Assembly (NCBI RefSeq): GCF_013408445.1
Contig: NZ_JACBZL010000001.1
Coordinates: forward strand, 1-64,000
Direction of reading: 5' to 3'
Length of the DNA stretch: 64,000 bases
Origin: Corynebacterium tuberculostearicum
Lineage (GTDB): Bacteria > Actinomycetota > Actinomycetes > Mycobacteriales > Mycobacteriaceae
Within the stretch, counting starts at the first letter, position 1. The number at the start of each line of letters is the position of its first letter. The notes below the pieces were generated by a model, which searched no databases, was not told the DNA's origin, and saw only the letters and a program-made list of their open reading frames with translations. A program made the position numbers and the translations under genes. This document shows, one piece after another, positions 40,074-49,073 of this stretch.

Positions 40074-41512
40074 GAGAGTGTCTGATGGTTTGTGTGTGGG
40101 TTTCCAACCTGCATAAGGAGATAAGCCAGAATGACTACTGTGACAAGACGAGATCCGGCCGATAAGGCCAAGATTGACGCGATTGAAAAGAAGCTGCTTG
40201 CTAACCCCGAAATCGCGAAACTGATTGATGACCTAGGCACATCGACAACGGATGCCAACGACCTAGTTCGGGGCATGCTGCAAGCCTCAATCACCAGAGG
40301 TTTGAATGCTGAAATGGATGCCCACCTTGGCTACGAGTCCGGCGACAGGAGCGGCAAAGCTGCAGCTGGGACAGACAATCACCGCAACGGGTCGTACACA
40401 AAGACCGTGGATTCGAACTACGGGCCGGTAACCGTTGATGTCCCTAGGGATCGGGCGGGAACATTCTTGCCGACTATGGTCCCTAAAGGCTCGAGGCGAT
40501 TGACTGACGTTGATGACATGATTGTCAGCTTGTACGCCGGTGGAATGACCATTAGGGATATCCAGCACCACATGGCAACTGCGATGCGGGTTGATATCTC
40601 TCATGAGACGATTTCTGCGGTTACTGACGCCGTCTTGGATGAGGTCATGGTCTGGCAAAACCGCCAGCTAGACGAGTTCTACCCGGTCATTTTCCTGGAC
40701 GCACTACGCATTAAAGTCCGCGATGGAGGCCGAGTTGTCAACAAGTCCGCGTACATGGCAATCGGCGTGGACCTCGACGGGATCAAGCACATTTTGGGAT
40801 TGTGGATTGCCAAGGAAGAAGGTGCCTCCTTTTGGGCGCAAGTGTGCGCCAACCTTTCCAATCGTGGCGTCAAAGACGTCTTTATCGTCTGCTGTGACGG
40901 GCTGAAAGGCCTACCAGAAGCAGTAGAGGCAACCTGGCCGAACTCTATGGTGCAAACCTGTATCGTGCACCTGATACGTGCCGCGAACCGGTGGGTGGCC
41001 TACGGTGATCGCCGGGCTGTATCCGCCGCGTTGAAGAAGGTCTACACCGCCGCAGACGAGTCCACAGCCAAGGCAGCTTTAGCCGAATTCGAGGCTTCCG
41101 AGTTGGGTGAGAAGTATCCACGCTCAGTCAAGGTCTGGCAGGACGCATGGGGGCGGTTTGTCCCGTTTCTGCAGTTCCCGCCAGCAGCGAGAAAGGTCAT
41201 CTATACGACGAACTCCATTGAATCGTTTAATAATGAGCTGCGTAAAGCTACCCGCAACAGGGTGCAGTTCACCAATGATGAATCCGCGCTGAAGACGCTG
41301 TGGTTGATGATCTGCAACATTGAAGATAAACGAGCGGCAAAGAGGGCAAAGGAGGGCAAACGGGTCTCCGCGACAGCCGGCAGACTCATGGAAGGAGCCC
41401 GAGTTTCCGGTTGGAAACAAGCCATCAACCAAATGGCCGTGGCCTACCCCGACCGCTTCGACAAATACCTATAAACCCAGCCCCACACACAAACAACTTG
41501 ACGCTGATAATG
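40074..41512 (+). mobile_element. IS256-family element
   Basis: The transposase is bordered by inverted sequences sharing GTTTGTGTGTGGG (about 40088-40100 on the left; complement at about 41480-41493 on the right), with less conserved outer bases. No 8-bp target duplication is visible, so one flank has been rearranged. The outer limits are approximate. Confidence 0.75.
40131..41474 (+). CDS. IS256-family transposase
   Basis: A 447-residue mutator-type DDE transposase. The N-terminal region (MLQASITRGLNAEMDAHLGYESGDRS) is the family signature, followed by YGPVTVDVPRDRAGTF, FLDALRIKVRDGG with the first Asp, DVFIVCCDGLKGLPEAVEATWP with the second and the CxxH-type helical insertion, and YTTNSIESFNNELRKATRN with the Glu. 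It looks complete. RBS AAGGAG. Confidence 0.94.
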   Translation: MTTVTRRDPADKAKIDAIEKKLLANPEIAKLIDDLGTSTTDANDLVRGMLQASITRGLNAEMDAHLGYESGDRSGKAAAGTDNHRNGSYTKTVDSNYGPVTVDVPRDRAGTFLPTMVPKGSRRLTDVDDMIVSLYAGGMTIRDIQHHMATAMRVDISHETISAVTDAVLDEVMVWQNRQLDEFYPVIFLDALRIKVRDGGRVVNKSAYMAIGVDLDGIKHILGLWIAKEEGASFWAQVCANLSNRGVKDVFIVCCDGLKGLPEAVEATWPNSMVQTCIVHLIRAANRWVAYGDRRAVSAALKKVYTAADESTAKAALAEFEASELGEKYPRSVKVWQDAWGRFVPFLQFPPAARKVIYTTNSIESFNNELRKATRNRVQFTNDESALKTLWLMICNIEDKRAAKRAKEGKRVSATAGRLMEGARVSGWKQAINQMAVAYPDRFDKYL

Positions 41513-41648
41513 GGAATACAGGATCGGAACCACGTGGAATGACCCACTTCTTGACTGGCCATGATCTCCTCATGTGCCTTCAGCGTGATCTGTCTTCCAT
41601 GTTAGTTCCGACCCTGTACCGCAATCTGGTGAATCCGCCCATGACCTT
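41513..41648. other. 135-bp stretch with no recognisable feature
   Basis: This lies between the IS256 and IS110 elements. I see no gene, IS end or repeat in it that matches other parts of the window. It may be a scrap of an older element. Confidence 0.5.
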
Positions 41649-43033
41649 ATAGGAGCGTGACGTCTCCACCGTGACCACCCCGGCAGGTGTCTAGTGTAGT
41701 CGTCCCATCAGCGTCTTGTCTGCCCGGAAACCCCGGATCGCGGGTCACCCGCACGTTTGCTCACAGACAGGACCTGATCCCCAATGTCTACCACTTTCGA
41801 CTGCCCCACCGGCCCCGTTGCCGGAATCGACACCCACACCGATACCCACACTGTTGCCGTTATTTCGGACACCGGCCGGCACATCGCCACCGACACCTTC
41901 CCCGCCACCAACCCTGGCTACGTGGCGATTTCAGAGTTCATGGCAACCTACGGTGTCACCACCGTCGGTGTGGAAGGAACCAGCTCCTATGGAGCAGGCC
42001 TGACACGCCACCTTCGCACCCAGAAATACTCAGTCGTAGAAGTCTTACGCCCTACCCGGGCCGTTCGACGCCGGGACGGCAAATCAGACCCCGTTGATGC
42101 TGTCGCTGCCGCCCGCCAGGTGCTCACCGGGGAAGCCTTAAGCATCCCGAAAGACACTTCCGGGCCAGTGGAATCCCTCCGTGGGTTGCAGATCACCCGC
42201 CGTCAGCTCGTGATGACAGCAGCGAAACTGATGACAACGATCAAATCGTTGCTGGTCACAGCACCCGATGAGATTCGACGCCGCTATAGTGCGATGTCCA
42301 CATTGGTCATGGTGGAGGCCTTGTCCCGGTGCCGACCATCAGCTGACCTGGCCGACCCCAGAAATGGGGTGCTCCTCGCGTTGAAGACATTAGCCACCAC
42401 CTATCGTGATTTACAGAAACAGGGTACGCAGCTGGAAAAACACATCAGTATCCTGGTTGAGATGATCAATCCGCATGTGACCTCGATATTTGGGTGTGGT
42501 TCCGTGGTGGCTGCTGATCTGATTGTCAGTGTGGGGGATAATCCAGGCCGGATTCACTCCGAGGCAGCATTAGCTCATCTGTGCGGGGCCGCACCGATTC
42601 CGGCTAGTTCTGGACGGACTCATCGGCACCGTCTCAACCGGGGTGGTGATCGTCGGGCGAATTCTGCGTTGCATCGGATCGCGTTGGTGCGGATGCATCA
42701 TGACCAACGCACCAGGGACTACGTAGCCAAACGCACCAAGGAAGGATTGTCGAAAAAGGAGATCTTACGGTGTCTGAAACGCGCCATTGTCAGGGAGGTC
42801 TACCGGGTGTTGTGCTTGGGTCAGGCCGTTCTTCCAACGGGCCAGGTAGAGGTTGATGAACTCAAAGCTCGACGGATCGAGAGGCAGTTATCGCAAGCCC
42901 AGGTTGCTGAAAAACTCGGGTGTGCCCCGGCGAGAATCAGTGATATCGAAACCGGCAAGCGCCCTTTGCCGGAGTTGAGGTTGGCTTATGAAGAACTTCT
43001 CAAATCAGCTTGACACAACATAGGAGCATCACG
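41649..43033 (+). mobile_element. IS110-family element
   Basis: The transposase is flanked by a short direct repeat, ATAGGAGCGTGACG (41649-41662) and ATAGGAGCATCACG (43020-43033), rather than inverted repeats, as expected for IS110 elements, which insert by core-sequence matching. About 121 non-coding bases precede the transposase, the place where IS110-group elements encode their bridge RNA; only about 6 bases follow it before the right repeat. It has truncated the IS481-c transposase on its right. Confidence 0.8.
41784..43013 (+). CDS. IS110-family transposase with C-terminal XRE-type helix-turn-helix
   Basis: A 409-residue DEDD recombinase. The RuvC-like part has AGIDTHTDTHTVAVI with the first Asp, GVEGTSSYGAGL with the Glu and KSDPVDAVAAAR with the paired Asp. 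The Tnp domain has AAPIPASSGRTHRHRLNRGGDRRANSAL with the catalytic Ser. The last 55 residues (ELKARRIERQLSQAQVAEKL, then ARISDIETGKRPLPELRLAYEELL) are a clear XRE/HTH_3 domain, which most IS110 transposases lack. Confidence 0.92.
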   Translation: MSTTFDCPTGPVAGIDTHTDTHTVAVISDTGRHIATDTFPATNPGYVAISEFMATYGVTTVGVEGTSSYGAGLTRHLRTQKYSVVEVLRPTRAVRRRDGKSDPVDAVAAARQVLTGEALSIPKDTSGPVESLRGLQITRRQLVMTAAKLMTTIKSLLVTAPDEIRRRYSAMSTLVMVEALSRCRPSADLADPRNGVLLALKTLATTYRDLQKQGTQLEKHISILVEMINPHVTSIFGCGSVVAADLIVSVGDNPGRIHSEAALAHLCGAAPIPASSGRTHRHRLNRGGDRRANSALHRIALVRMHHDQRTRDYVAKRTKEGLSKKEILRCLKRAIVREVYRVLCLGQAVLPTGQVEVDELKARRIERQLSQAQVAEKLGCAPARISDIETGKRPLPELRLAYEELLKSA

Positions 43034-43396
43034 CTCGGGCGAAATGCTTTTGAAAAAGTCTTGAGTACGTACAAAATTCAGCAGAAAAACGGCCGCCCAG
43101 GCCACCCACAAACGCAAGGAAAAATTGAGAGATTCCACCAAACACTCAAAAAATGGATCACCGCCAGACCACCCGCGAAAACTATAGGTGAGCTGCAAGA
43201 ACAACTAGATGAATTTCGCGACTACTACAACATTCACCGCCCTCACCGAGCGCTTGGCAGACGCAGCCCGCACCACAGCTACACGACAGGACCCAAAGCC
43301 AGCCCAAGTGATAATCCAAAGCAAGAATGGCGCACCTGAGGTTACCCTCGTTTAGTGGACACCCTATTTGTGCGGATCTTGTGTCCGTAGGAGAGG

Positions 43397-43714
43397 ATGT
43401 TCATTGTGAGTCAACAGCGCAAGAAGTACACGCCGGAGTACCGGCGTGAAGCCGCGAACCTTGTAATCGAGTCAGAGCGCCCGATCGCTCATGTGGCTAA
43501 GGAGATTGGCGTCTCCGCCGGGCTTTTAGGCCGGTGGGTCAAACTCGAGCGTGAACGCCGAGGGGCCTCGGATGGGATGAGTGAGGCTGATCTTCGTGCT
43601 GAGAATGCTCGTCTGCGCCGTGAGTTGGCGGAAGCCAAGATGGATAATGAGTTCTTGTCAAAAGCGACAGCCTTCTTCGCCGCGAAGCAACGCGAGCAGA
43701 AAAGTTCGAATTGA
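43397..43714 (+). CDS. IS3-B OrfA (copy 1)
   Basis: A 105-residue IS3 OrfA: a helix-turn-helix (RPIAHVAKEIGVSAGLLGRWV) and a coiled coil (ADLRAENARLRRELAEAKMD). It overlaps OrfB by 4 bases (ATGA). The protein is identical to that of copy 2. Confidence 0.9.
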   Translation: MFIVSQQRKKYTPEYRREAANLVIESERPIAHVAKEIGVSAGLLGRWVKLERERRGASDGMSEADLRAENARLRRELAEAKMDNEFLSKATAFFAAKQREQKSSN

Positions 43715-44616
43715 TGCAGCAGGAGAAGGCAAACTACAGCATCAAACGCATGGCACGGCTATTAAAAGTGTCTCGGTCTGGATACTACAAATGGGCTGAT
43801 ACGCAGCAGAAGCGACTATCTGGCGAAAATGATCGTGCTGCATTTTACGATGGCGTTGACCGAAAGATTCATCAGATTTGGAAAGACTCCGATGAGGTTT
43901 ATGGTGCTCCGCGGATCACCGCAGAACTTACCGAGCGCTACCAGATCACCCTGAATCGCAAGACTGTGGCTAAGCGGATGCGCATGATGGGCATTGAAGG
44001 GATTTCACCGCGTGCCTTTGTCCCGGTGACAACGATTCAATCCAAGCGTAAGTCAGCTCTTCCTGACCTGGTCAAGCGCATGTTTGATACTGGTGAGCTC
44101 AACCGAGTGTGGATGTCGGATATTACCTACCTACGCACCAGCGAGGGATGGTTGTACTTGTGTGCGGTCCGCGACGGCCATTCCCGCAGGGTGCTGGGAT
44201 GGGCAATGGATAGCGTTCAAGATACATGCCTGGTCGAACGGGCCCTGCGGATGGCACATACACTGCGCGGTGACGTTCCTAATGGGCTGGTGTTCCACGC
44301 TGACCGCGGAACGCAATTTACCAGCGAGAAGCTCTGGGAAGTCTGCCATAACCTGGGCATTGCTCAGTCTGTGGGGCGTACTGGTGTGTGCTTTGATAAC
44401 GCGATGGCTGAGTCGTTCTGGTCGACGCTTAAAACCGAGTTCTACGACCGTAAGCGTTGGCCTACCCGCGATGCTGCGCGCAAGGCCGTTGCCTACTGGA
44501 TGGAAGTCGTTTACAACCGTCGGCGCCGGCACTCTGCACTAGGGAGGACCTGACCCCTGTTTGGTGGACACCTGATATCCAGCCCAGTCGGGCTGGAAGA
44601 AAGGTAATCTACCACC

Positions 44617-44916
44617 ATGTCCAGGTACTCCGAACAGTTCAAACGCGATGCCGTGGCCCTCTACGAAAACAATGAGGACCTCTCACTGAACTCAGCATCA
44701 GCAGAGCTCGGTATCAACCGTGCCTCGCTGCATTCTTGGATCAAGAAGTACGGCACCGGCAAACGTGCCCGCACAAAAAGCATGCGCGACAAGGTCCAAG
44801 CAGCGAATGATTCCGAACGGATCCGCCAGTTAGAAAAAGAGAACGCAAAGCTGCGCGAAGAACGTGACATCCTGCGCAAGGCCGCGAAATATTTTGCCGA
44901 AGAGACTCACTGGTGA
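44617..44916 (+). CDS. IS3-A OrfA (copy 2)
   Basis: A 99-residue helix-turn-helix plus coiled-coil protein, residue-for-residue the same as the product of 37931-38230. Confidence 0.92.
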   Translation: MSRYSEQFKRDAVALYENNEDLSLNSASAELGINRASLHSWIKKYGTGKRARTKSMRDKVQAANDSERIRQLEKENAKLREERDILRKAAKYFAEETHW

Positions 44917-45809
44917 TCCGCTTCCAGTTTGTCTATGACCACCGAACCGAATTCTCGGTTAAGCGGATGTGCCAGGTGTTAAAGCTCAATCGCTCCTCGT
45001 TCTACAAATGGGTGCAAACCCGCGAAGAACGCAGGTTAAAGACGTGTTCGGATGCTCTTATTGGTGCAAGAATCAAGACCATCTTCGATGATGAATACGG
45101 GCTTTATGGTGCTAAACGCATCGCTGCAAGCCTTAAAGCCGATACGAGCTTTGGCCCGATAAATCACAAGAAAGTCGCACGAATCATGAAATCCATGGGA
45201 CTTAAAGGCTTTACCAAACGCCGCCGATGCGTCACTACCAGGCGTAAGCCTGGTCACCGCGTCATGCCAGATCTAGTAGGCCGCAGATTCACAGCTGACA
45301 GGCCAAACCACGTCTATGTAGGCGACATTACGTACCTGCCGTGTAAGGGCGGCAAGAACATGTACCTGGCCACGGTCATCGACGTCTACTCGCGCAAACT
45401 TGTCGGACATGCACTCGCCGATCACATGCGGGTATCACTGGTTATCGAAGCTTTGTCCCATGCCAGGAAAGTCCGCGGAAGCCTTAAAGGGGCAATTTTC
45501 CATTCTGATCACGGCAGCGTGTACACCTCACAAGCCTTTAGGAACTATTGCTCGTCGTTGGGTGTGCGCCAGTCTATGGGAGCGGTAGGAACGAGTGCTG
45601 ATAACGCCCTAGCAGAATCGTTTAACGCCACGCTCAAGCGGGAAATCTTGCGTGACAGGAAAGTCTTTGACAATCCGATCTCCTGCCGCCAAGAAGTCTT
45701 CCGGTGGTGCATGCGCTACAACACACGCCGACGGCACTCCTGGTGCAATCTTTCAGCTCCTGACGTCTTTGAAGCCGAGAATTCAGCTACACTGACTAGA
45801 GCAGCATAG
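44913..45809 (+). CDS. IS3-A OrfB transposase (copy 2)
   Basis: A 298-residue rve-domain DDE transposase identical to the copy 1 product (37038-37934). It begins with a GTG that overlaps the OrfA stop. Confidence 0.93.
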   Translation: MIRFQFVYDHRTEFSVKRMCQVLKLNRSSFYKWVQTREERRLKTCSDALIGARIKTIFDDEYGLYGAKRIAASLKADTSFGPINHKKVARIMKSMGLKGFTKRRRCVTTRRKPGHRVMPDLVGRRFTADRPNHVYVGDITYLPCKGGKNMYLATVIDVYSRKLVGHALADHMRVSLVIEALSHARKVRGSLKGAIFHSDHGSVYTSQAFRNYCSSLGVRQSMGAVGTSADNALAESFNATLKREILRDRKVFDNPISCRQEVFRWCMRYNTRRRHSWCNLSAPDVFEAENSATLTRAA

Positions 45810-46208
45810 CTAACCCCCGACGTGTCCACTTTCCGGGGGTCAGGCCCGGATGGTCAGCCCCGTCGACTTCGAAAACCACATTGGTCTAACCACCAGTAGA
45901 AAAGAAATAGCTGCCTAAGCACTAGGTAGCCCCACTACGTGTCCACGATTTGCGGGCAACCCCACACCAGAAACGACATTGTCTGGGACAACGGCAAAGT
46001 CACCGTGCGCTACGCTGGCAAGCTTTTCCACCTAGGCATTGGCAGAGCCTTTAAACGACAAAAAGTCCTCATGGTCATCGCCGACAATCACGTCATCACG
46101 TCACTAGCCGAAACCGGCGAAGTAATCACCGAGCACTACATCGACACAGCCCGCGACTATCAAAGGCCCTACTGGAAACAAGGAGACCCACCCCAAGCCA
46201 CAAAATAA

Positions 46209-46291
46209 AAGAAACCGGCACCCCAGAACAAAAAGCAACTGGAATGCCGGTTTGTCAACGATGTCGCGACTCATCTGTCAAACATGTCGCG
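46209..46291. other. right-end remnant of IS481-c, first part
   Basis: This follows the IS481-c transposase stop. It contains ATGTCGCGACTCATCTGTCA and a second ATGTCGCG. The end itself (CGACTCATGACA, to 47628) was displaced by IS3-B copy 2. Repeated GTCGCGACTCAT units suggest transposase binding sites. Confidence 0.6.
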
Positions 46292-46337
46292 TGGGGTTGA
46301 CCGCAATTCGTGGACACGTAGTGGGGCTACCTAGTGT

Positions 46338-47240
46338 TTAGGCAGCTATTTCTTTTCTACTGGTGGTTAGACCAATGTGGTTTTCGAAGTCGACGGGACT
46401 GACCATTCCTAGTGCAGAGTGCCGGCGCCGACGGTTGTAAACGACTTCCATCCAGTAGGCAACGGCCTTGCGCGCAGCATCGCGGGTAGGCCAACGCTTA
46501 CGGTCGTAGAACTCGGTTTTAAGCGTCGACCAGAACGACTCAGCCATCGCGTTATCAAAGCACACACCAGTACGCCCCACAGACTGAGCAATGCCCAGGT
46601 TATGGCAGACTTCCCAGAGCTTCTCGCTGGTAAATTGCGTTCCGCGGTCAGCGTGGAACACCAGCCCATCAGGAACGTCACCGCGCAGTGTATATGCCAT
46701 CCGCAGGGCCCGTTCGACCAGGCATGTATCTTGAACGCTATCCATCGCCCAGCCCAGCACCCTGCGGGAATGGCCGTCGCGGACCGCACACAAGTACAAC
46801 CATCCCTCGCTGGTGCGTAGGTAGGTAATATCCGACATCCACACTCGGTTGAGATCACCAGTATCAAACACGCGCTTGACCAGGTCAGGAAGACTCGACT
46901 GACGCTTAGCTTGAATCGTTGTCACCGGGACAAAGGCACGCGGTGAAATCCCTTCAATTCCCATCAGGCGCATCCGCTTAGCCACAGTCTTGCGATTCAG
47001 GGTGATCCGGTAACGCTCGGTAAGTTCTGCGGTGATCCGGGGAGCACCATAAACCTCATCGGAGTCTTTCCAGATCTGATGAATCTTGCGGTCAACGTCA
47101 TCGTAAAATGTTGCACGATTATCTTTTCCGGATAGTCGTTTCTGCTGCGTATCAGCCCATTTGTAGTATCCAGACCGAGACACTTTTAATAGCCGTGCCA
47201 TGCGTTTGATGCTGTAGTTTGCCTTCTCCTGCTGCATCAA
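46338..47240 (-). CDS. IS3-B OrfB transposase (copy 2)
   Basis: A 300-residue DDE transposase with SDEVYGAPRITAELTERY (HTH_21), LNRVWMSDITYLRT, FHADRGTQFTSEK and DNAMAESFWSTLKTEFY carrying the D, D and E. The frame is complete, so this copy could supply transposase for both IS3-B copies. Confidence 0.93.
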   Translation of the reverse strand: MMQQEKANYSIKRMARLLKVSRSGYYKWADTQQKRLSGKDNRATFYDDVDRKIHQIWKDSDEVYGAPRITAELTERYRITLNRKTVAKRMRLMGIEGISPRAFVPVTTIQAKRQSSLPDLVKRVFDTGDLNRVWMSDITYLRTSEGWLYLCAVRDGHSRRVLGWAMDSVQDTCLVERALRMAYTLRGDVPDGLVFHADRGTQFTSEKLWEVCHNLGIAQSVGRTGVCFDNAMAESFWSTLKTEFYDRKRWPTRDAARKAVAYWMEVVYNRRRRHSALGMVSPVDFENHIGLTTSRKEIAA

Positions 47241-47554
47241 TTCGAACTTTTCTGCTCGCGTTGCTTCGCGGCGAAGAAGGCTGTCGCTTTTGACAAAAAC
47301 TCATTATCCATCTTGGCTTCCGCCAACTCACGGCGCAGACGAGCATTCTCAGCACGAAGATCCGCCTCACTCATCCCATCCGAGGCCCCTCGGCGTTCAC
47401 GCTCGAGTTTGACCCACCGGCCTAAAAGCCCGGCGGAGACGCCAATCTCCTTAGCCACATGAGCGATCGGGCGCTCTGACTCGATTACCAAGTTCGCGGC
47501 TTCACGCCGGTACTCCGGCGTGTACTTCTTGCGCTGTTGACTCACAATGAACAT
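47237..47554 (-). CDS. IS3-B OrfA (copy 2)
   Basis: A 105-residue helix-turn-helix/coiled-coil OrfA, overlapping the OrfB start by 4 bases. Productive transposase probably needs a -1 frameshift near here. Confidence 0.9.
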   Translation of the reverse strand: MFIVSQQRKKYTPEYRREAANLVIESERPIAHVAKEIGVSAGLLGRWVKLERERRGASDGMSEADLRAENARLRRELAEAKMDNEFLSKATAFFAAKQREQKSSN

Positions 47555-47644
47555 CCTCTCCTACGGACACAGGATCCGTACAAATAGGGTGTCCACTAAA
47601 CGAGGGTAACCTCACGCGACTCATGACATTTGTGCCCCAGAGTG

Positions 47645-49058
47645 TGTCTGGTTCCATGACATCGTTCCGCATGTCTTATGAGATCGTTCCGGTTTGTCCT
47701 GCGGGAATGTCTCGTTACATCGATCCGGCAGCACGATTTTGGGCGGGAGTGCCCCGCGGGGGTGAACCGGCATGTCTCGAGACATAGTTCCGCCATGCTG
47801 AATAAGTGGAGAACAACTCGAAACCCGCCCCTAAAATCATCATTGAAACAATGCTTGCTACCGGCATGACTCAAGCTGAAACAGCCGAACACTTCAACAT
47901 CAGCACCAGATGGATCCGAACCCTTCAGCGCCGCTATCACAACGGCGGAATAGAGGCCTTAGAACCCCGGTCCAAGCGCCCACACACCAATCCCCGAGCC
48001 CTAGCCCCCACGGTGGTTGACCGAATTCTAAAGCTACGACAAGAACTCATAGAGCAAGGCACAAACGCAGGAGCACATACTATTGCGTGGCACTTGCAAC
48101 GCGACGGCATCAATCCTGCCCCTGCACCATCAACCATTCACCGAGTACTGGCCAACAACGGACACATCACCCCACAACCGCAAAAGCGTCCCCGCAGCTC
48201 ATGGAGACGGTTTCAAGCAGACCAGCCCAACGAAACCTGGCAAATGGACTACAGCGACTGGACAATAACTGGCCATAGAAAAGTCGCTATCTTAACCATC
48301 CTCGATGACCACTCAAGGTTCATCATTTCCTGCCACGCCTACACACACGCCACAGTAGAAAATGTCTTAGAAAGCTTCATCCACGCAGGAAAACGTCACG
48401 GATATCCACAATCAACCCTCACCGACAACGGTAGAGCCTTCACCACCAACTGTGACCGCACTAAACCCACCCGCAACGGCTTCGAACAACTCCTAGTAGA
48501 CCTAGCAATTATCCAAAAGAACGGAAAGCCATACCATCCCCAAACCCAGGGAAAAGTAGAGCGCTTCCATCACACACTTAAAGTAGCCCTTGCAAACAAA
48601 GCCACAGCTAAAAGCATCGAAGAACTCAATGAACAGTTAACCGAAATCATCGAATACTACAACTACAAACGCCCACACAGAGCGCTACACCGCTACACCC
48701 CAGCCGAAGCCTACAACGCACTGCCTAAAGCTAGACCCGCATCCATCAAACACACACATGAATTTCGCTTACGCACAGACAAAGTAGGCAAAAACGGCAA
48801 AACTACACTGCGGTGGCGCGGAAAACTACGCCGCCTATACATCGGGCGCCGATGGACAGGAAAACCCATCACCATGACATGCAAAGATGAACACGTCACC
48901 ATCAAAATAGCTGCAACCGGGGAACAAATAGCCGCCTACACGATGGAAGCCGACAAGGTCTACTACAACCAAAAAGACAACGAAATCACCGCCACCCGGG
49001 GCACAACAAAAACGAAAAATCTCGAGACACCATAGGAACGATGTCTCGAGACTTCACA
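47645..49058 (+). mobile_element. IS481-family element IS481-b, complete
   Basis: 1414 bp with ends TGTCTGGTTCCATGACATCG and, on the reverse strand, TGTGAAGTCTCGAGACATCG. It is flanked by perfect 15-bp copies of TTGTGCCCCAGAGTG (47630-47644 and 49059-49073), the tRNA-Arg 3' end. Confidence 0.94.
47806..49035 (+). CDS. IS481-family transposase (IS481-b)
   Basis: A 409-residue transposase with the same architecture as IS481-a (TGMTQAETAEHFNISTRWIR; WQMDYSDW; TLTDNGRAF; HPQTQGKVERFHHTL) but clearly diverged along its length. It starts with a GTG (MENNSKPAPK). Complete. Confidence 0.92.
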   Translation: MENNSKPAPKIIIETMLATGMTQAETAEHFNISTRWIRTLQRRYHNGGIEALEPRSKRPHTNPRALAPTVVDRILKLRQELIEQGTNAGAHTIAWHLQRDGINPAPAPSTIHRVLANNGHITPQPQKRPRSSWRRFQADQPNETWQMDYSDWTITGHRKVAILTILDDHSRFIISCHAYTHATVENVLESFIHAGKRHGYPQSTLTDNGRAFTTNCDRTKPTRNGFEQLLVDLAIIQKNGKPYHPQTQGKVERFHHTLKVALANKATAKSIEELNEQLTEIIEYYNYKRPHRALHRYTPAEAYNALPKARPASIKHTHEFRLRTDKVGKNGKTTLRWRGKLRRLYIGRRWTGKPITMTCKDEHVTIKIAATGEQIAAYTMEADKVYYNQKDNEITATRGTTKTKNLETP

Positions 49059-49073
49059 TTGTGCCCCAGAGTG

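Larger units (their letters stand above)
44546..45847 (+). mobile_element. IS3-family element IS3-A, copy 2
   Basis: 1302 bp with the same ends as copy 1 and a perfect 3-bp duplication GGA (44543-44545, 45848-45850). It is in the opposite orientation to copy 1. Confidence 0.95.
43711..45918 (+). pseudogene. IS3-B OrfB (copy 1), split by IS3-A
   Basis: Codons to RHSALG (44545) and from MVSPVDFENHIGL to the stop at 45918 are separated by the nested IS3-A. Excising it with one GGA copy restores a 300-residue DDE transposase like that of copy 2 (46338-47240), with a few substitutions (for example GENDRAAFYDG versus GKDNRATFYDD). Confidence 0.93.
43337..45964 (+). mobile_element. IS3-family element IS3-B, copy 1, containing IS3-A
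   Basis: Ends TGAGGTTACCC (43337) and, on the reverse strand, TGGGGTTGCCC (to 45964). It is flanked by a perfect 4-bp duplication CACC (43333-43336, 45965-45968). Subtracting the nested IS3-A and its 3-bp duplication leaves 1323 bp, exactly the length of copy 2 at 46292-47614. Confidence 0.94.
43034..46208 (+). pseudogene. IS481-family transposase remnant (IS481-c), host of nested elements
   Basis: The C-terminal 100 codons up to 43336 (RNAFEKVLSTYKIQQKNGRP, HPQTQGKIERFHQTLKKW, YYNIHRPHRALG) and the continuation from 45969 (RNDIVWDNGKVTVRYAGKLF and on to a stop at 46208) are one reading frame interrupted by IS3-B. The join after removing IS3-B and one CACC copy is in frame. The N-terminal half, with the first catalytic residues, was lost at the IS110 element. 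Confidence 0.88.
46292..47614 (-). mobile_element. IS3-family element IS3-B, copy 2
   Basis: A complete 1323-bp element, ends TGGGGTTGACC and, on the reverse strand, TGAGGTTACCC, flanked by a perfect 4-bp duplication CGCG (46288-46291, 47615-47618). It lies inside the right end of IS481-c, in inverted orientation to copy 1. Confidence 0.95.
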
